Assembly (NCBI GenBank): GCA_039720395.1
Contig: CM077834.1
Coordinates: forward strand, 3,492,607-3,556,606
DNA: 64,000 bases
Origin: Liquidambar formosana
Taxonomy: Eukaryota > Streptophyta > Magnoliopsida > Saxifragales > Altingiaceae
Direction: 5' to 3'
A program made the position numbers and the translations under genes. Of this stretch, positions 46,831-58,103 are shown one piece after another. Within the stretch, counting starts at the first letter, position 1, and each line of letters begins with the position of its first letter. The notes under the pieces are model-generated. The model had not been told where the DNA came from. It was given only the letters and a program-made list of their open reading frames with translations, and did no database searches.

Positions 46831-47523
46831 TAGGGGTGTTCATGGTTTAGGTTAAAACCGAAAACCAAACCGAATCAAATCAAACCGGTCGGTTTGGTTT
46901 GGTTTTTTGGTGCTTAGGTTTGGTCTTGGTTCTAATTTTAGAAAACCGAATTAAATTGGTTTGGTTTTGGTTTTCATGTTTAAAAAACCAAACCAAACCG
47001 AAAAACCAAAAAAACCGAAAAAAATATAATATAAATATATATAATTTTATATATTACATATTAAACTTAGTTTGTAAATTTTTTATTCTGATAAGGGCAT
47101 AATAGGTAATAGATTGTAAATATTCTTAATGTTTTTTCTTTATTAGATTGGCATGTATTAAACTAGTTATTATTGTTGTGTGAGATATTGACACGTATTA
47201 GATTGGAGATTTGAATTTGGATTGACTTAAGTCAATACTTTTCCATTTTGATACAATGTTTAATATTTTTTTTAGTTGTTAATGTAATGATTTTATTAAA
47301 AATGTTTTTATTTAGAGTTTGGCTTGTCATTTTTATATTTTTAATTATTTGATAGGATAAAACCGAAACCGAACCAAACCAAACCGAAATTTTATGGTTT
47401 GGTTTGGTTTGGTTTTTTTATAGTATGGTTTGGTTTTGGTTTGAGAAAGCAAAAACCGAAGTACAATGGTTTGGTTTAAAATCTACCCTAAAACCAAACC
47501 AAACCAAACCATGAACGCCCCTA
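46831..47523. mobile_element. hAT-like MITE (TAGGGGTGTTCATGG ends, AACCGAAACC repeats)
   Basis: Ends TAGGGGTGTTCATGGTTT and AAACCATGAACGCCCCTA. A perfect 8-bp duplication ATATATAC is at 46823-46830 and 47524-47531. Subterminal arrays of AACCAAACCGAA units point in opposite directions at the two ends. TAGGGGTG is a common hAT terminus. It carries no transposase. Confidence 0.85.
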
Positions 47524-47983
47524 ATATATACTAGATATGGGCACATGTGCGTTGCACGTGAATAATATTTAAATAATAAAAGATATACATAGGACATGGA
47601 AATTTAATTATTTGTTAGTTTTGTTGAAAACGTAAATCCTAACATATACATATATAATGTTTTTAATATGTATTTCATTTAAGTCGTTATAATGGACACT
47701 CAACACAATAGGTCAAATTTTTTTCAATGAATAGGAGTCATGGTAGGGATAAGAAGTTAGTTAAGAGACATGCATAATAATAAAGACTGTATAGAATTCA
47801 TAAAGTGGACATCATTATCTTTCTTTTTCCTTCTTTTTTGCTGGAAAGTAAATATTCTTAATTGTTTAACTAAATATGGAGGACAAATAAATATATTTAA
47901 AATTTAAAATAAGGTTGTAATGGTTAATCGCAAGTTTTTATGAAATATAGACTTTTATAGATAGTATAGATATAGATATATGT

Positions 47984-48363
47984 TAGGATCAACATACGTA
48001 CATAATTTTTTATAAAAATTTCACACAAGTTTCTAGATAACTTATCTCCAATTCGTATTTTGCGAAACCTAACGTTGAATTAAATAGTTTTCCCACATAG
48101 GTCATGCATGCAAAAAAATCAAGTTGATTCAAAACTTGTTGTCATTCAATCCAAAATCTTATATTTTTAATAACTAAAGATCTCATATTTATGGATGAAA
48201 CGACTCTTAATTTCGGACCAACTTGATTTTTTGCGTGTATGAGCTATGTGGGAAGACTATCTAATCTAATGGTGGGTTTCGCAAAATAAGAATTAGAGAT
48301 AAGTTATTTAGAAACTTGTATAAGAATTTATGTAAAAAATTGTGTATGTTGATCTTAACCCTA
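47984..48363. mobile_element. Fold-back MITE, about 380 bp
   Basis: The two halves are inverted copies of about 170 bp: the left starts TAGGATCAACATACGTACA and the right ends TGTGTATGTTGATCTTAACC. The matching inner blocks are CACATAGGTCATGCATGC and GTGTATGAGCTATGTGGG. No coding sequence. Confidence 0.7.
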
Positions 48364-48733
48364 TATATAAACACACACTAGAACCTTGTGCTTTGTGCCT
48401 TGTGCATTGTATCTTCCATCATATTAATTTTTAAACTACGAATACTTATTAAAAAATAAAAAAAATCCAATCGATCTACTCATAATTTACCAAATTTCAA
48501 AATTTATGTCCAAACATTGGATCTCACAAGATCCAATGATCTTGTTATTAGATTAGTTATTTTTTCACTTGGCCTTCTCCAAGACTCTTGAACACATAAC
48601 AAGATCAAACAACTCAAGAATTATGTAAAAAAAATTGGCCATGCAATGTGAGACATCTAACTTGGGCCTTTAGAGAATTAATTTGGATTCAAACTTCGAA
48701 AAAAGCAAAATTTAAGATATTCCTAACCGTAAA

Positions 48734-48761
<28 letters not shown>

Positions 48762-48767
<6 letters not shown>

Positions 48768-48935
48768 GCTCAAGTGAGCACGTATTGATATAACTTATAT
48801 CAACACTCACATTAGGGGTTGTATTTTGTGCATTAGTAGGTTATGGGGTACATTAGGTCAATGCACGGGTTATAAACCTCCATCTATGGTGCTGATATAA
48901 CTTACATCAACACGTGCTAACCTTATCAGAATTGT
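48762..48935. mobile_element. Short MITE, copy 1 of a pair (TGATATAACTTATATCA ends)
   Basis: Ends GAGCACGTATTGATATAAC and TTACATCAACACGTGCT, with a shared core TGCATTAGTAGG and GTACATTAGGTCAATGCA. It is closely similar to 49208-49385. It sits next to an (AT)n tract. Confidence 0.65.
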
Positions 48936-49159
48936 ATATATATATATAAGAATAGTAAAAAATCTTACATCCCTCGGTGGCTCCAAGACCAGGTCACCCC
49001 TAAGTAAAAGGACTTGATGGTTAGGAGATCCTGGGTTTGATGCTAAAAATATGCACATTGCTCTTGCTTATTACTCCGTATTAGGTCACGACCCAGTTCT
49101 CTCACTAGTACGGGAAGAGCCAAGATTTTTCTCTTAGGGGGCTATAGTTTGTGCATGTA

Positions 49160-49204
<45 letters not shown>

Positions 49205-49207
49205 ATG

Positions 49208-49385
49208 ATGATCAGGTAAACACGTGCTAGCTGATATAACTTATACCAACACTCGCATTGGGAGTTGCATCTTATGCATTAGTAAGAAATGAGGTACATT
49301 AGACCAATGCAAGGATACAACCCCCAATGCATGGTATTGATATAACTTATATCAACACGTGTTGATAGGAAAATAACCGTATATA
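49208..49385. mobile_element. Short MITE, copy 2 of a pair
   Basis: Ends ACACGTGCTAGCTGATATAAC and TTATATCAACACGTGTTG, with the same core as copy 1 (TGCATTAGTAAG, GTACATTAGACCAATGCA). It is also bounded by (AT)n tracts, suggesting a TA-rich target preference. Confidence 0.65.
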
Positions 49386-49679
49386 TATATAAAATTATGA
49401 TGAGATAAAAAAAGATATGGATAAAGTATTTAGTCACTTGAAAAATTCATTCAAACACAATGAGTACTTTAAAAATATATGCAATTAATTTTGACATGTA
49501 TATGCAGAAAAATTAGAAGAATCTTTGTGTTCGTATTATAAAGGATAAATAAAACTAAATACATATAATAATAAAAGGACTAAATAACAAAGGAGATGGG
49601 AACTTGTCTATTATCATTAACAAAAAAATTTATATAAAGAATGAATAAATCTAAATACTATAAATACACAAGAAAAAAA

Positions 49680-50007
49680 CACTTTGCTCGATCATACAAA
49701 AGTCAAGCACGAGAAATCAAGAAAAATATGCTTTACGTGGCAAGAAGCTAATGCATGCAAAACAACATTGGTGAACACTCCATTAAAGCATTTGAAACAT
49801 CAAAATACATTACAATATTCATACAAGAACATAGAAAGAAACATGAATAATATGATTGAGAAATACCAAGATTACTTAATCAATTGATCCATGTTCCTTT
49901 TAGCTACACACTTGTGGCACCTGCCTGACCAAATGCCTTTATTGAATTACAGAGTCGACTTTCGTAAGCTCTACATGTTCTTCCACAGGGGAGGAAGGGT
50001 TATAAAA
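49680..50007 (-). pseudogene. Orphan GRP 3' flank (gene body lost)
   Basis: It is very similar to the 3' flanks of copies A, B and C (GATCATACAAAAGTCAAGC through CTACATGTTCTTCCAC and GGGAGGAAGGGTTAT). It stops exactly before the position of the stop codon and exon 2. A Stowaway MITE begins a few bases later. Thus one array member survives only as its downstream flank. Confidence 0.7.
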
Positions 50008-50018
50008 ATGGAGAGATA

Positions 50019-50293
50019 CTCCCTACGTCCCATAAAGATAGTTAGATCAAGTTTGACAAAACATGCGATTTTAAAAAAGTTATTATTGCTTTGACGTATC
50101 ACTTTTTAGACTTTAACTTTCCAAAAGTACTAATTTTTGTTTGGTATTGGGTTTTGTATTGAAAGTAATTATTGAAACAACTAAGGATAGTATAGGAAAG
50201 TTCAAAAAATAATTATTTGACTTTTTAAAGTGGACAAACATTTTGGGACAAAAAAAATTGCAAAAATGACCTATCTTTATGGGACGGAAGGAG
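50019..50293. mobile_element. Stowaway-like MITE (Tc1/mariner type)
   Basis: Ends CTCCCTACGTCCCATAAAG and CTTTATGGGACGGAAGGAG are inverted repeats flanked by TA on both sides (50017-50018 and 50294-50295). CTCCCTCCGTCCC-type ends with a TA duplication define plant Stowaway elements. Length 275 bp. Confidence 0.88.
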
Positions 50294-50852
50294 TACCACT
50301 TAGGTTGGATATAAATTATGACCTATGGTTAAGTGAAACCCTTTCGAATGGGCTCTGAAGTTAAAATTTTAAATGAGACCATTGGTATGAGGGCTTTTCA
50401 ATAAATGGGTTGAAAGGCTTAACGCGACTATCTCAATTGCTACCTGTTGAGTCACCTTTGCTTGATCATACAAAAGTCAAGCACAAGAAATCAAAGAATA
50501 ATACGCTTTACGTGGCAAAAAGCTAGTGCAAAATAACATTGATTAATACTCCATTAATTAAAGCACGCATTTGAAACATTAAAACACATTACACTAAACA
50601 TACAAGAACATAGAAAGACACATGAATAAATATGATTGAGAATACCAAGATTACTCAATCAATTGATCCATGTCCCTTTTAGCTACACACTTGTGGCACC
50701 TGCCTGACCAAATGCCTTTATTGAAATTACATAGACGACTTTCATAAGCTACCTGCTCTTCCGCAAGGGAGGAGGGGTTATCTAGCCTTTATTGAAATTA
50801 CATGGACGACTTTCATAAGCGACATGCTCTTCCGCAAGGGATGAGGGGTTAT

Positions 50853-51497
50853 CTAGCTGTTGCCGGCTCCAGTTTCGGTTTCGGCGCCGTTTCCAGGGTG
50901 ACCGCCGTGACCAGGTTTGCCGTGGTGTCGGTGGTGATGATGCTCGTGCTCTTTATGCTTCTTGTGTTCGTGCTCGTGATGCTTCCAATCCTTCTTACTG
51001 TCCGTTTCCACGCTCTCCTCTATAAATAAAAATAGAAAATGTCAGTACTATTTTTAAGTTATTTTGGTTAACTGTTTAAATCATGACCAAGAACCAACCC
51101 CCCCCCCCCCCCCCCCCCCCCCCCCAACAACCATGTCCCATTTCCCAGTACTTTAGTCGAAAATATATTGGCACACACTGCAACTGGGGAGGACCAAGGC
51201 CCTTGATTTGGAGACTTGCAATGCCATGCAAGCATGGTGATTTTCTAGCTAGGATAATGGGTTGGTCACATGCATGACCAATCCATGCCATTTTGTGTTG
51301 TGCACCCCATTGGAATGCGTGCGAAACACCAGTAGGAAAACACATATTTTAGCTCCAATAAAATTAAAAGAGGAGAGAAATTACTCACGGGTGGTTTGGG
51401 TTGTCTCAGCCATCTCCCGAGCTGAAATCTCGGAGGACATGATGAGAACAACAGCAAATAGGAGGCCAATGAAGAGGAAAGTCTTGGAGTATGCCAT
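50853..51497 (-). CDS. Secreted His-rich GRP-family peptide, copy B, 91 aa
   Basis: Exon 1 is 51389-51497 (ATG at 51497) and exon 2 is 50853-51019 (TAG at 50853-50855). The intron is phase 1, as in copy A. Signal peptide MAYSKTFLFIGLLFAV ends SSEISA; the mature start is REMAETTQTT. Exon 2 is 24 bp longer than in copy A. It has KKDWKHHEHEHKKHKEHEH, then HHHRHHGKPGHGGHPGNG and the ending AETETGAGNS. Repeats of H-E-H and H-H are kept, with G-H-G-G-H closer to classical GRPs. The intron carries a C run of about 30 near 51095-51125. TATA box at 51581-51590. Predicted secreted; function inferred only. Confidence 0.85.
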
Positions 51498-51580
51498 TTT
51501 TTTTTCTTGCAACAAGGAAATGAAAGACTGATAAGATCTCTGCTGAAGGATGGATGAGTGAGTGCAATGTGACTCCCCTC

Positions 51581-51590
51581 CTATTTATAG
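51581..51590 (-). promoter_or_regulatory. TATA box of GRP copy B
   Basis: CTATAAATAG on the - strand, about 84 bp upstream of the ATG. A (GA)n microsatellite (51615-51650) lies just upstream, as in copy A. Confidence 0.8.
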
Positions 51591-51610
51591 ACTTGTGTGG
51601 GTGTGTGTAT

Positions 51611-51650
<40 letters not shown>

Positions 51651-52503
51651 ATATAATTATTGAATTCTAGTGGTGATGGTGATCTATGTTAATTTTGGAG
51701 TGCAAAAGTCAAGCCTTGGCCTAGGAAGTGGGACCACATGATTTTGTTTAATTCTACAAAAAGAAAAGATAGGGTTGAATAATGTTGATTTTGTATAGCT
51801 TTGGTGTAAAATGATGAAGATTTGGTTTGAGCTAATTGAGTCGTCATCCATCTGATGGAGAAATTTACTGGGGATGTGGCAAATTGTTTGAATTCCGAAC
51901 TATGGATATGTAGGGGTTGTCTGTCTATTAATTCAACTACCTCTCCTTCCTTGGCATGATGCATGGTTTCAACATGGGTAGGTGTTAGAAGGCTCGAGGT
52001 TTGCTAATGCAGCAATAAGAGTTCAACTGATGTCCAATGGGTGGCACCCTGTCCTACCCCTAATGCTACCCATCTACCTCCCAGGACCATCTTTCCTATT
52101 GCAACTTGCCTTTAACTAAATTATTATCTAGCTGTTAGGTTACAACAGTGCACTTTCTTTTTTTCTTTTTTCTTTTTTGTGCTGCGATACGTACAGCAGT
52201 GCAATTTAATCCCAATCTTACTTGGTGTAGCTCATAGCTCATCTCGAATTAATAATTTAAACCGTGAACCTGTAATCCATCTCTCTCTCTCTCTCTCTCT
52301 CCCTCTCTCTCTCTCTCTCATTAATCCATAGTTTAGCATGCACCCAATCCTATTTAACCGGTCGCACGGTTTTTTTTATTTATTTATAAATATTATAAAA
52401 ATAATAGATATTAAGAATAAAATTTTCTTCTGTTTACAAATTAATCGCATTTAGGCTCACAATCCAAAGTGAAAATAAGAACATGTTCAATATAATTGTT
52501 TTA

Positions 52504-52741
52504 AGGGTTGTTAGGCAAACTTGAAAACCTAGTTAGCTGAGAATAAGTCTGGTCAGTTTTGATTTCACCCCATTTGGTAAGTCTGTTTTTCCTACTGAAT
52601 GGTTCAGCTTTGTTCTGAATATAAGGAATAAACACAGGTTTTTTTTTTCAAATCAATTATAAGTTAATTTACTTAAAAACTAAATAATAGTTATGGATTA
52701 AACCTAGTTTGATTCAGTTTTTGGAGCTCCCAAACAGGCTC
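52504..52741. mobile_element. Tourist-like MITE (copy 1), 238 bp
   Basis: Ends AGGGTTGTTAGG and, in inverse, GAGCCTGTTTGG, flanked by TTA on both sides (52501-52503 and 52742-52744). Unit A (near 44755) has the empty site TTGTCTTAAGATG. GGSTTGTTTGG ends with a TWA duplication are typical of PIF/Harbinger Tourist MITEs. Confidence 0.82.
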
Positions 52742-53084
52742 TTAAGATATAAATAATAGAGCTGGGCAAGGGCAGAAAAGGATATTAAGTGATGGAACAA
52801 ATTAACCTATTGTCAATTTGTCATAGTTACTTAACAGGAAAAAAAATAAAATTGTCATAGTGAGTTCTGGGAATTTTTCATTTTCCTTTGTCAGAATGAG
52901 GAATGGGCATGAGAGATCGATTGTGATCAGTGTCGCAGTTTTAAAATAAAAAAATAAGTAGTGTCACAGTCTTGGAACAAAATAAAATTAAAATTGAAAC
53001 TAGCAGCCCATGCTCGTAGGCACCTCATTATCAACCATTGATGTGAACATGTGGGAAAGTAGTACGAAGATAACGCAACAATAA

Positions 53085-53320
53085 AGGCTTGTTTGGGAAC
53101 TTTAAAAACTGGATTAGATTAGGTTTAATTCATAACAGTTATTTGGTTTTTAAGTAAATCAACTCATAGTTAGTTTGAAAAAAAAATTGTGTTTATACCT
53201 TATTTTCAGAACAAAACTGAACTATTTAACACGAAAAAATAGATTTACCAAATAATATGAAATCAAAACTAACCTGATTTATCTTAGCCGACCAGGTTTT
53301 CAAGTTTTCCAAACAACCCC
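53085..53320. mobile_element. Tourist-like MITE (copy 2, inverted), 236 bp
   Basis: It is the same family as 52504-52741 but in the opposite orientation. Ends AGGCTTGTTTGG and CCAAACAACCCC, flanked by TAA (53082-53084 and 53321-53323). The empty site in unit A is AACAATAATTGAGTG (near 45120). Confidence 0.82.
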
Positions 53321-54431
53321 TAATTAAGTGATTTTAAGGACAATTAAAAAAATTACCCATGGTATCATCAAAACTTTTTATGTTGGCGGTTATTTTCTTC
53401 TTTAATTAACATAATTAATAATCAATACTTATATATATATATATATATATATAGAGGCATATTGGACTTTGAGCAACTTTTTCTATTAAAATTGCCAAAA
53501 ATCACATCACAATAATCTTTTTGAAATCGGATGACATTTTGCTCCCTTTTGTAAAATGTCAATAATATGAACAGAAAAAAAAATAATTAAAGGGGAAAAA
53601 AATTCAATTTCACACTACCTTTTTTTCAATCCATAACAATGCATGCGTCGCTCCTCACGTCATTGAGTCATTAAAAACAGAGAAGGTGGCCCAATACGTT
53701 TGACCTTCACAGCTGGTCACGAGGACTCGTTTGGGTCTCTACTCACTTTTTTTATTTTTTTTATTTTTTTCTTTCATGGTTCTAATACAAGAGGAAGAAA
53801 CAAGGAGAAGGCCAAAAAAAAAAAAAAAAAAAAAACTGTCGTATTTATTGTGCTCCAAAATGTCCTAATAATGGTTGAATGGTTACGTCCCTTCTCACAT
53901 CATTGTTATATATGTCCAGTTTTGCATATCTCTTCAATACTTGAGGATGAAGCTCGAGGTTATTGGGATCTGCCAAGTTGACAAATTGATCATATTCTTA
54001 AGACATTCGCATGGATTAATGCATATATTAAATATGGTGTTTATATAGGGAAAAATAAGCTAGAAGCATATTAGATAGCCTCTCTCTCTCTATATATATA
54101 GATATAGATAGTTGACATTTAATACCATGTGATTGCTCAGCCTATATATATATATATAGAATTTCATTGTAGTTGGATCTCGCACTGGTTTTCTCTTTGG
54201 AAGCCGTTAGATAAGGATCTAAGTGTATTAATGATTTAAGTGATCTCAATCCGACGGTATGAAATATAAGTCCGAACGGGAATTTTCATCCAATATGATG
54301 GATGGTAAGGAGACTATATATGTGTGTGTGTGTGAGAGAGAGAGTGACTGGGGAGGGTTGCTCATGTGCATGATATCTTGAATTATCCCCCATGATCACG
54401 GCCATCCGTGGGAGAAAAACTTGTATATAAT

Positions 54432-54567
54432 TGTGACATGACTTATGTAGTGCTACGGGCCAATGAGAGCTAGTCAAGTAAAGTGGAATTGTTACAATAC
54501 ATTTTAATCCTACAATCTCACTTTACTTAACTCTAATTGGCCCGTGACACCATGTGACCGTGTCACA
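54432..54567. mobile_element. Small fold-back MITE (about 136 bp)
   Basis: The left half TGTGACATG, then CTACGGGCCAAT and CAAGTAAAGTG, is inverted in the right half as CACTTTACTT, then ATTGGCCCGTGACACC and GTGTCACA. It is absent from the corresponding place in unit A. Confidence 0.6.
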
Positions 54568-55841
54568 GTTACATGGAAGACTCACTCTATCCGTAGATGA
54601 CATGCGTGCATTCACACATGTGTGCATGTTGTTTACGGGGGACCATAATTATATGAGATGTCCAAAATATCTCGCACATGATTAGAGTTATGTGATTAGG
54701 TACAGCGGGACACAACCTTTGTATACGATCAATTTGTCAATGTCTCAACCCCTTGCATAAGGACATTTCAAGATTTTGGAGAAATGACCCCATTCAAGTT
54801 TTTATTCATGAAGGCAAATTCAGTAATTTTTGAATTAGTTAATTTACACAACCAGGACACTACAATATGAAATAATTGTAAATAAATGTACTCATTCTCA
54901 ATTTTAGGACCCATTTGAGTGCATAAAATTATCCTTTTTTAATAAATGATTATAATTTAAATTAGCAAATTGCAGATTTAGTCATTTATAGATGATTCAA
55001 TTAGCATTCATGAACTGTTTAGTATACTTGAGGGAAAAAAAATGCACTCATTTCAAATTAGGTGCAGTTTGGTGAGTAAAAATTTGAGTTTATAGAATTT
55101 TGAACATAAACTTTTTGATAAATTTTGAATCAATACAAAATCTCCTATCCTTTATTTTTCTTTTTAAGCGATGAGTGGTGTGTAGTAAGTAGTAACTCCT
55201 AAACAAAACAGGGTAAGAAATCCAAGTTGACAAATGACCCCAATAAAATTTCACAAAATTTTGTGGCTTAAATGATCAAGTCAAATAGGAGTATATTTTA
55301 ATTTTCAAGACATCCAGATAAGTCAAAATAAGATTTTGGGATTTTTTTTCTTCCTTTTTTGACAAAGAGCAAGAATTTCATTCAATTTAGGGAGTATTAG
55401 TTTTGAGAGTTGACAGAGGGTCAAATCCTTGGTATGATCAAATCCTTGGTACGAGGGCTTTTTAATAAACGGGTTGAAAGGCCGAAGGCGACCGTCTCAA
55501 TTACTACCCCCTGAGCCAGCTTTGTTCCATCATACAAAAGTCAAGCACGTACAAGAAATCAACAATTATACGCTTTACGTGGCAAAAAGCTAGTGCAAAA
55601 CAACATTGATTAACACTCCATTAAAGCATTTGAAACATTAAAACACATTACACTGAACATACAAGAACATAGAAAGACACATGAATAAATATGATTGAGA
55701 AATACCAAGATTACTCAATCAATTGATCCATGTCCCTTTTAGCTACACACTTGTGGCACCTGCCTGACCAAATGCCTTTATTGAAATTACATAGACGACT
55801 TTCATAAGCTACATGTTCTTCCGCAAGGGAGGAAGGGTTAT

Positions 55842-56472
55842 CTAGCTGTTGCCGGCTCCAGTTTCGGTTGCGGCGCCGTTTCCAGGGTGACCACCGTGAC
55901 CAGGTTTGCCGTGGTGTCGGTGGTGATGATGCTCGTGCTCTTTATGCTTCTTGTGTTCGTGCTCGTGATGCTTCCAATCCTTCTTACTGTCCGTTTCCAC
56001 GCTCTCCTCTATAAATAAAAATAGAAAATGTCAGTACTATTTTTAAGTTATTTTGGTTAACTGTTTAAATCATGACCAAGAACCAACCACCCCCCCCCCC
56101 CCCCCCCCCCCACAACAACCATGTCCCATTTCCCAGTACTTTAGTCGAAAATATATTGGCACACACTGCAACTGGGGAGGACCAAGGCCCTTGATTTGGA
56201 GACTTGCAATGCCATGCAAGCATGGTGATTTTCTAGCTAGGATAATGAGTTGGTCACATGACCAATCTATGGCATTTTGTGTTGTTCACCTCATCGGGAT
56301 GCGTGCAAAACACTAGTAGTGGAACACATATTTTAGCTTTAATAGAATTAAAAGGGGAGAGAAACTCACGGCTGGTTTGGGTTGTCTCGGCCAGGGCTGA
56401 AACCTCGGAGGACATGATGAGAACAACAACAAAGAGGAGGCCAATAAGGAGGAAAGTCTTGGAGTATGCCAT
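55842..56472 (-). CDS. Secreted His-rich GRP-family peptide, copy C, 89 aa
   Basis: Exon 1 is 56370-56472 (ATG at 56472) and exon 2 is 55842-56008 (TAG at 55842-55844). The phase-1 intron is shared with the family. Signal peptide MAYSKTFLLIGLLFVV ends SSEVSA; the RE of RELAE is deleted in frame, leaving LAETTQTS. Exon 2 is nearly identical to copy B (one E/A difference near the end), while exon 1 differs more. The intron also carries a long C run (about 56090-56111). TATA box at 56573-56582. Role as for copy A, inferred. Confidence 0.85.
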
Positions 56473-56572
56473 TTTTTCTCTTACAACAAGGAAATGAAAA
56501 AGATTCTGTATGTACTAAGAAGATCTCTGCTGAAAGGATATTGGATGAGTGAGTGCATATGTGACTCCCCCT

Positions 56573-56582
56573 CTATTTATAG
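56573..56582 (-). promoter_or_regulatory. TATA box of GRP copy C
   Basis: CTATAAATAG on the - strand, about 101 bp upstream of the ATG. The (GA)n tract is much shorter here (56603-56612). Confidence 0.8.
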
Positions 56583-56914
56583 ACTTGTGTGGGTGCGTGT
56601 ATGAGAGAGAGGACCATATAATTATTTATTCTAGTGGCGATGGTGATTTATGTTAAATTTTGGAGTGCAAAAGTCAAGCATTGGCCTAGGAGGTGGGACC
56701 ACATGATTTTGTTTAATTCTACAAAAAAAATAAATAAATAAAAGCTTGGATTGAATAATGTTGATTATGTCTGGTTTTGGTGTAAAAGGATGAAGATTTG
56801 GTATGAACTAATTGAGTCATCATCTGATGGAGAAATTTACTGTGGATGTAGCGAATTGTTTCAATACGAAGATTACTTAACATTAATTGAGTGATTTTAG
56901 GGATAATTAAAAAA

Positions 56915-57093
56915 AGGGAAATGCTATATATAGGAATTAATTGCAAGAACCTATTAATTGCAACAATTAATGTGGCATGCTAAGTTGGAATATTATGATA
57001 ACCAAAGGAGTGCTAACGATTGTCTATTATAAAATGTCACATCAGTTTTTATCTTTTGTTATTATATTTAATTGCTACCTATAACATTACCTT
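56915..57093. mobile_element. Small MITE in unit C (GGGAAATGCTATA ends), tentative
   Basis: Unit A reads GGGACAATTTTAAAAATTACC continuously, while unit C is interrupted here. Ends AAAGGGAAATGCTATATATAGG and, in inverse, AAAGGTAATGTTATAGGTAG are similar. Related ends (GGTAATGCTACCTT) bound the insert at 58104-58618. Confidence 0.5.
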
Positions 57094-57989
57094 TAAAAAA
57101 TAAATTACCTATGTGATCATCAAAACTTTTCATGTCGGCAGTTATTTTTTTTTTAATTAACATAATTAATAATTGTATATATACATAGGCATATTGGACT
57201 TTAAGCAACTTTTTCTTTTAAAATTGCCAAATGCTCCCTTCTGTAGTCCTGTGAGCTCTCAATTAACTTGGATTATGAAGAAAAAAATCACATTACAACG
57301 ATATTTTTGTAATCGGTTGACATTTTCTCTCTTTTGTAAGATGTCAATACTATGAGCAGAAAAAAATAAATAAATAAAAAATAAAGGGGATAAAAATTCA
57401 ATTTCAGACTGCTTTTTTTTTTTTCAATCCAGAACAATGCATGCGTCGCTCCTCACGTCATTGAGTCATTAAAAACAGAGAAAGTGTCCCAATACGTTTG
57501 CCCTTCATTGGCCACGAGGACGTGCTTAGGCCTCTACTCACTTCTTATTTTTTTCATATTTTTCTTTCATGCTTCTAATACAAGAGGAAGAAACAAGGAG
57601 AAGGCAATAAAAAACCTGGGAGGAACAGCAACAGCTCTAGCTCTCGTGGGGCTGTCGGATTTATTGTGCTCCAGCATGCATTAAAATTGGGCGCATGGTT
57701 ACGTTCCATCCCGTCATTCTTATATTTGCCCTGTTTTGCGTATATTGTTTTAATTTCAATGGCTGTAAGATATGATCGGGCTCGTGGATATATTGGGATC
57801 TGCCAAGTTGACAAATTGATCATATACTTAATACATTCACATGGATTAATGCATATAATAATTTCTTTTATTTAAGTTGATTTTTCAAATTGATCATATA
57901 CTTAAGACATTCACATGGATTAATTAATGCATGTAAAACACTAGAGATATATACATATTTGGCTGAAATTAAGGAAGAGAGAAATCCAC

Positions 57990-58097
57990 AAGTTTGACGT
58001 GACTCAGCTAATTGTCGAACGTAAACCACAAAAGACATGATGGGAACAACAGCAAATAGGAGGCCAAAAAAAAAAAAAAAGTCTTGGTGTATTCCAT
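57990..58097 (-). pseudogene. GRP-family pseudogene E (exon 1 only)
   Basis: It is homologous to exon 1 of gene D (GLLFAVVPIMS, RQLAESRQT). A T15 run (seen as A15 at 58066-58080) puts the ATG at 58097 out of frame with the rest of the signal peptide. The SSEVSA region is mutated (SFVVYV). No exon 2 is found downstream; the sequence joins the upstream flank of unit C instead. The promoter is separated from the ATG by an insertion beginning about 7 bp upstream. Confidence 0.75.
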
Positions 58098-58103
58098 ATT
58101 TGG

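Larger units (their letters stand above)
47524..49680. other. AT-rich intergenic DNA with MITEs, no gene seen
   Basis: It contains a fold-back MITE (47984-48363), two related short MITEs (about 48762-48935 and 49208-49385), (AT)n tracts at 48738-48764 and 49170-49200, and otherwise featureless AT-rich sequence. Confidence 0.6.

Noticed and set aside
50802..51029. 75-codon + strand ORF rich in Val, Met and Leu (VVMMLVLFMLLVFVL)
   Set aside because: It is the antisense of the His-rich exon 2 of copy B; CAC/CAT codons read as GTG/ATG on the other strand. It has no promoter or family of its own.
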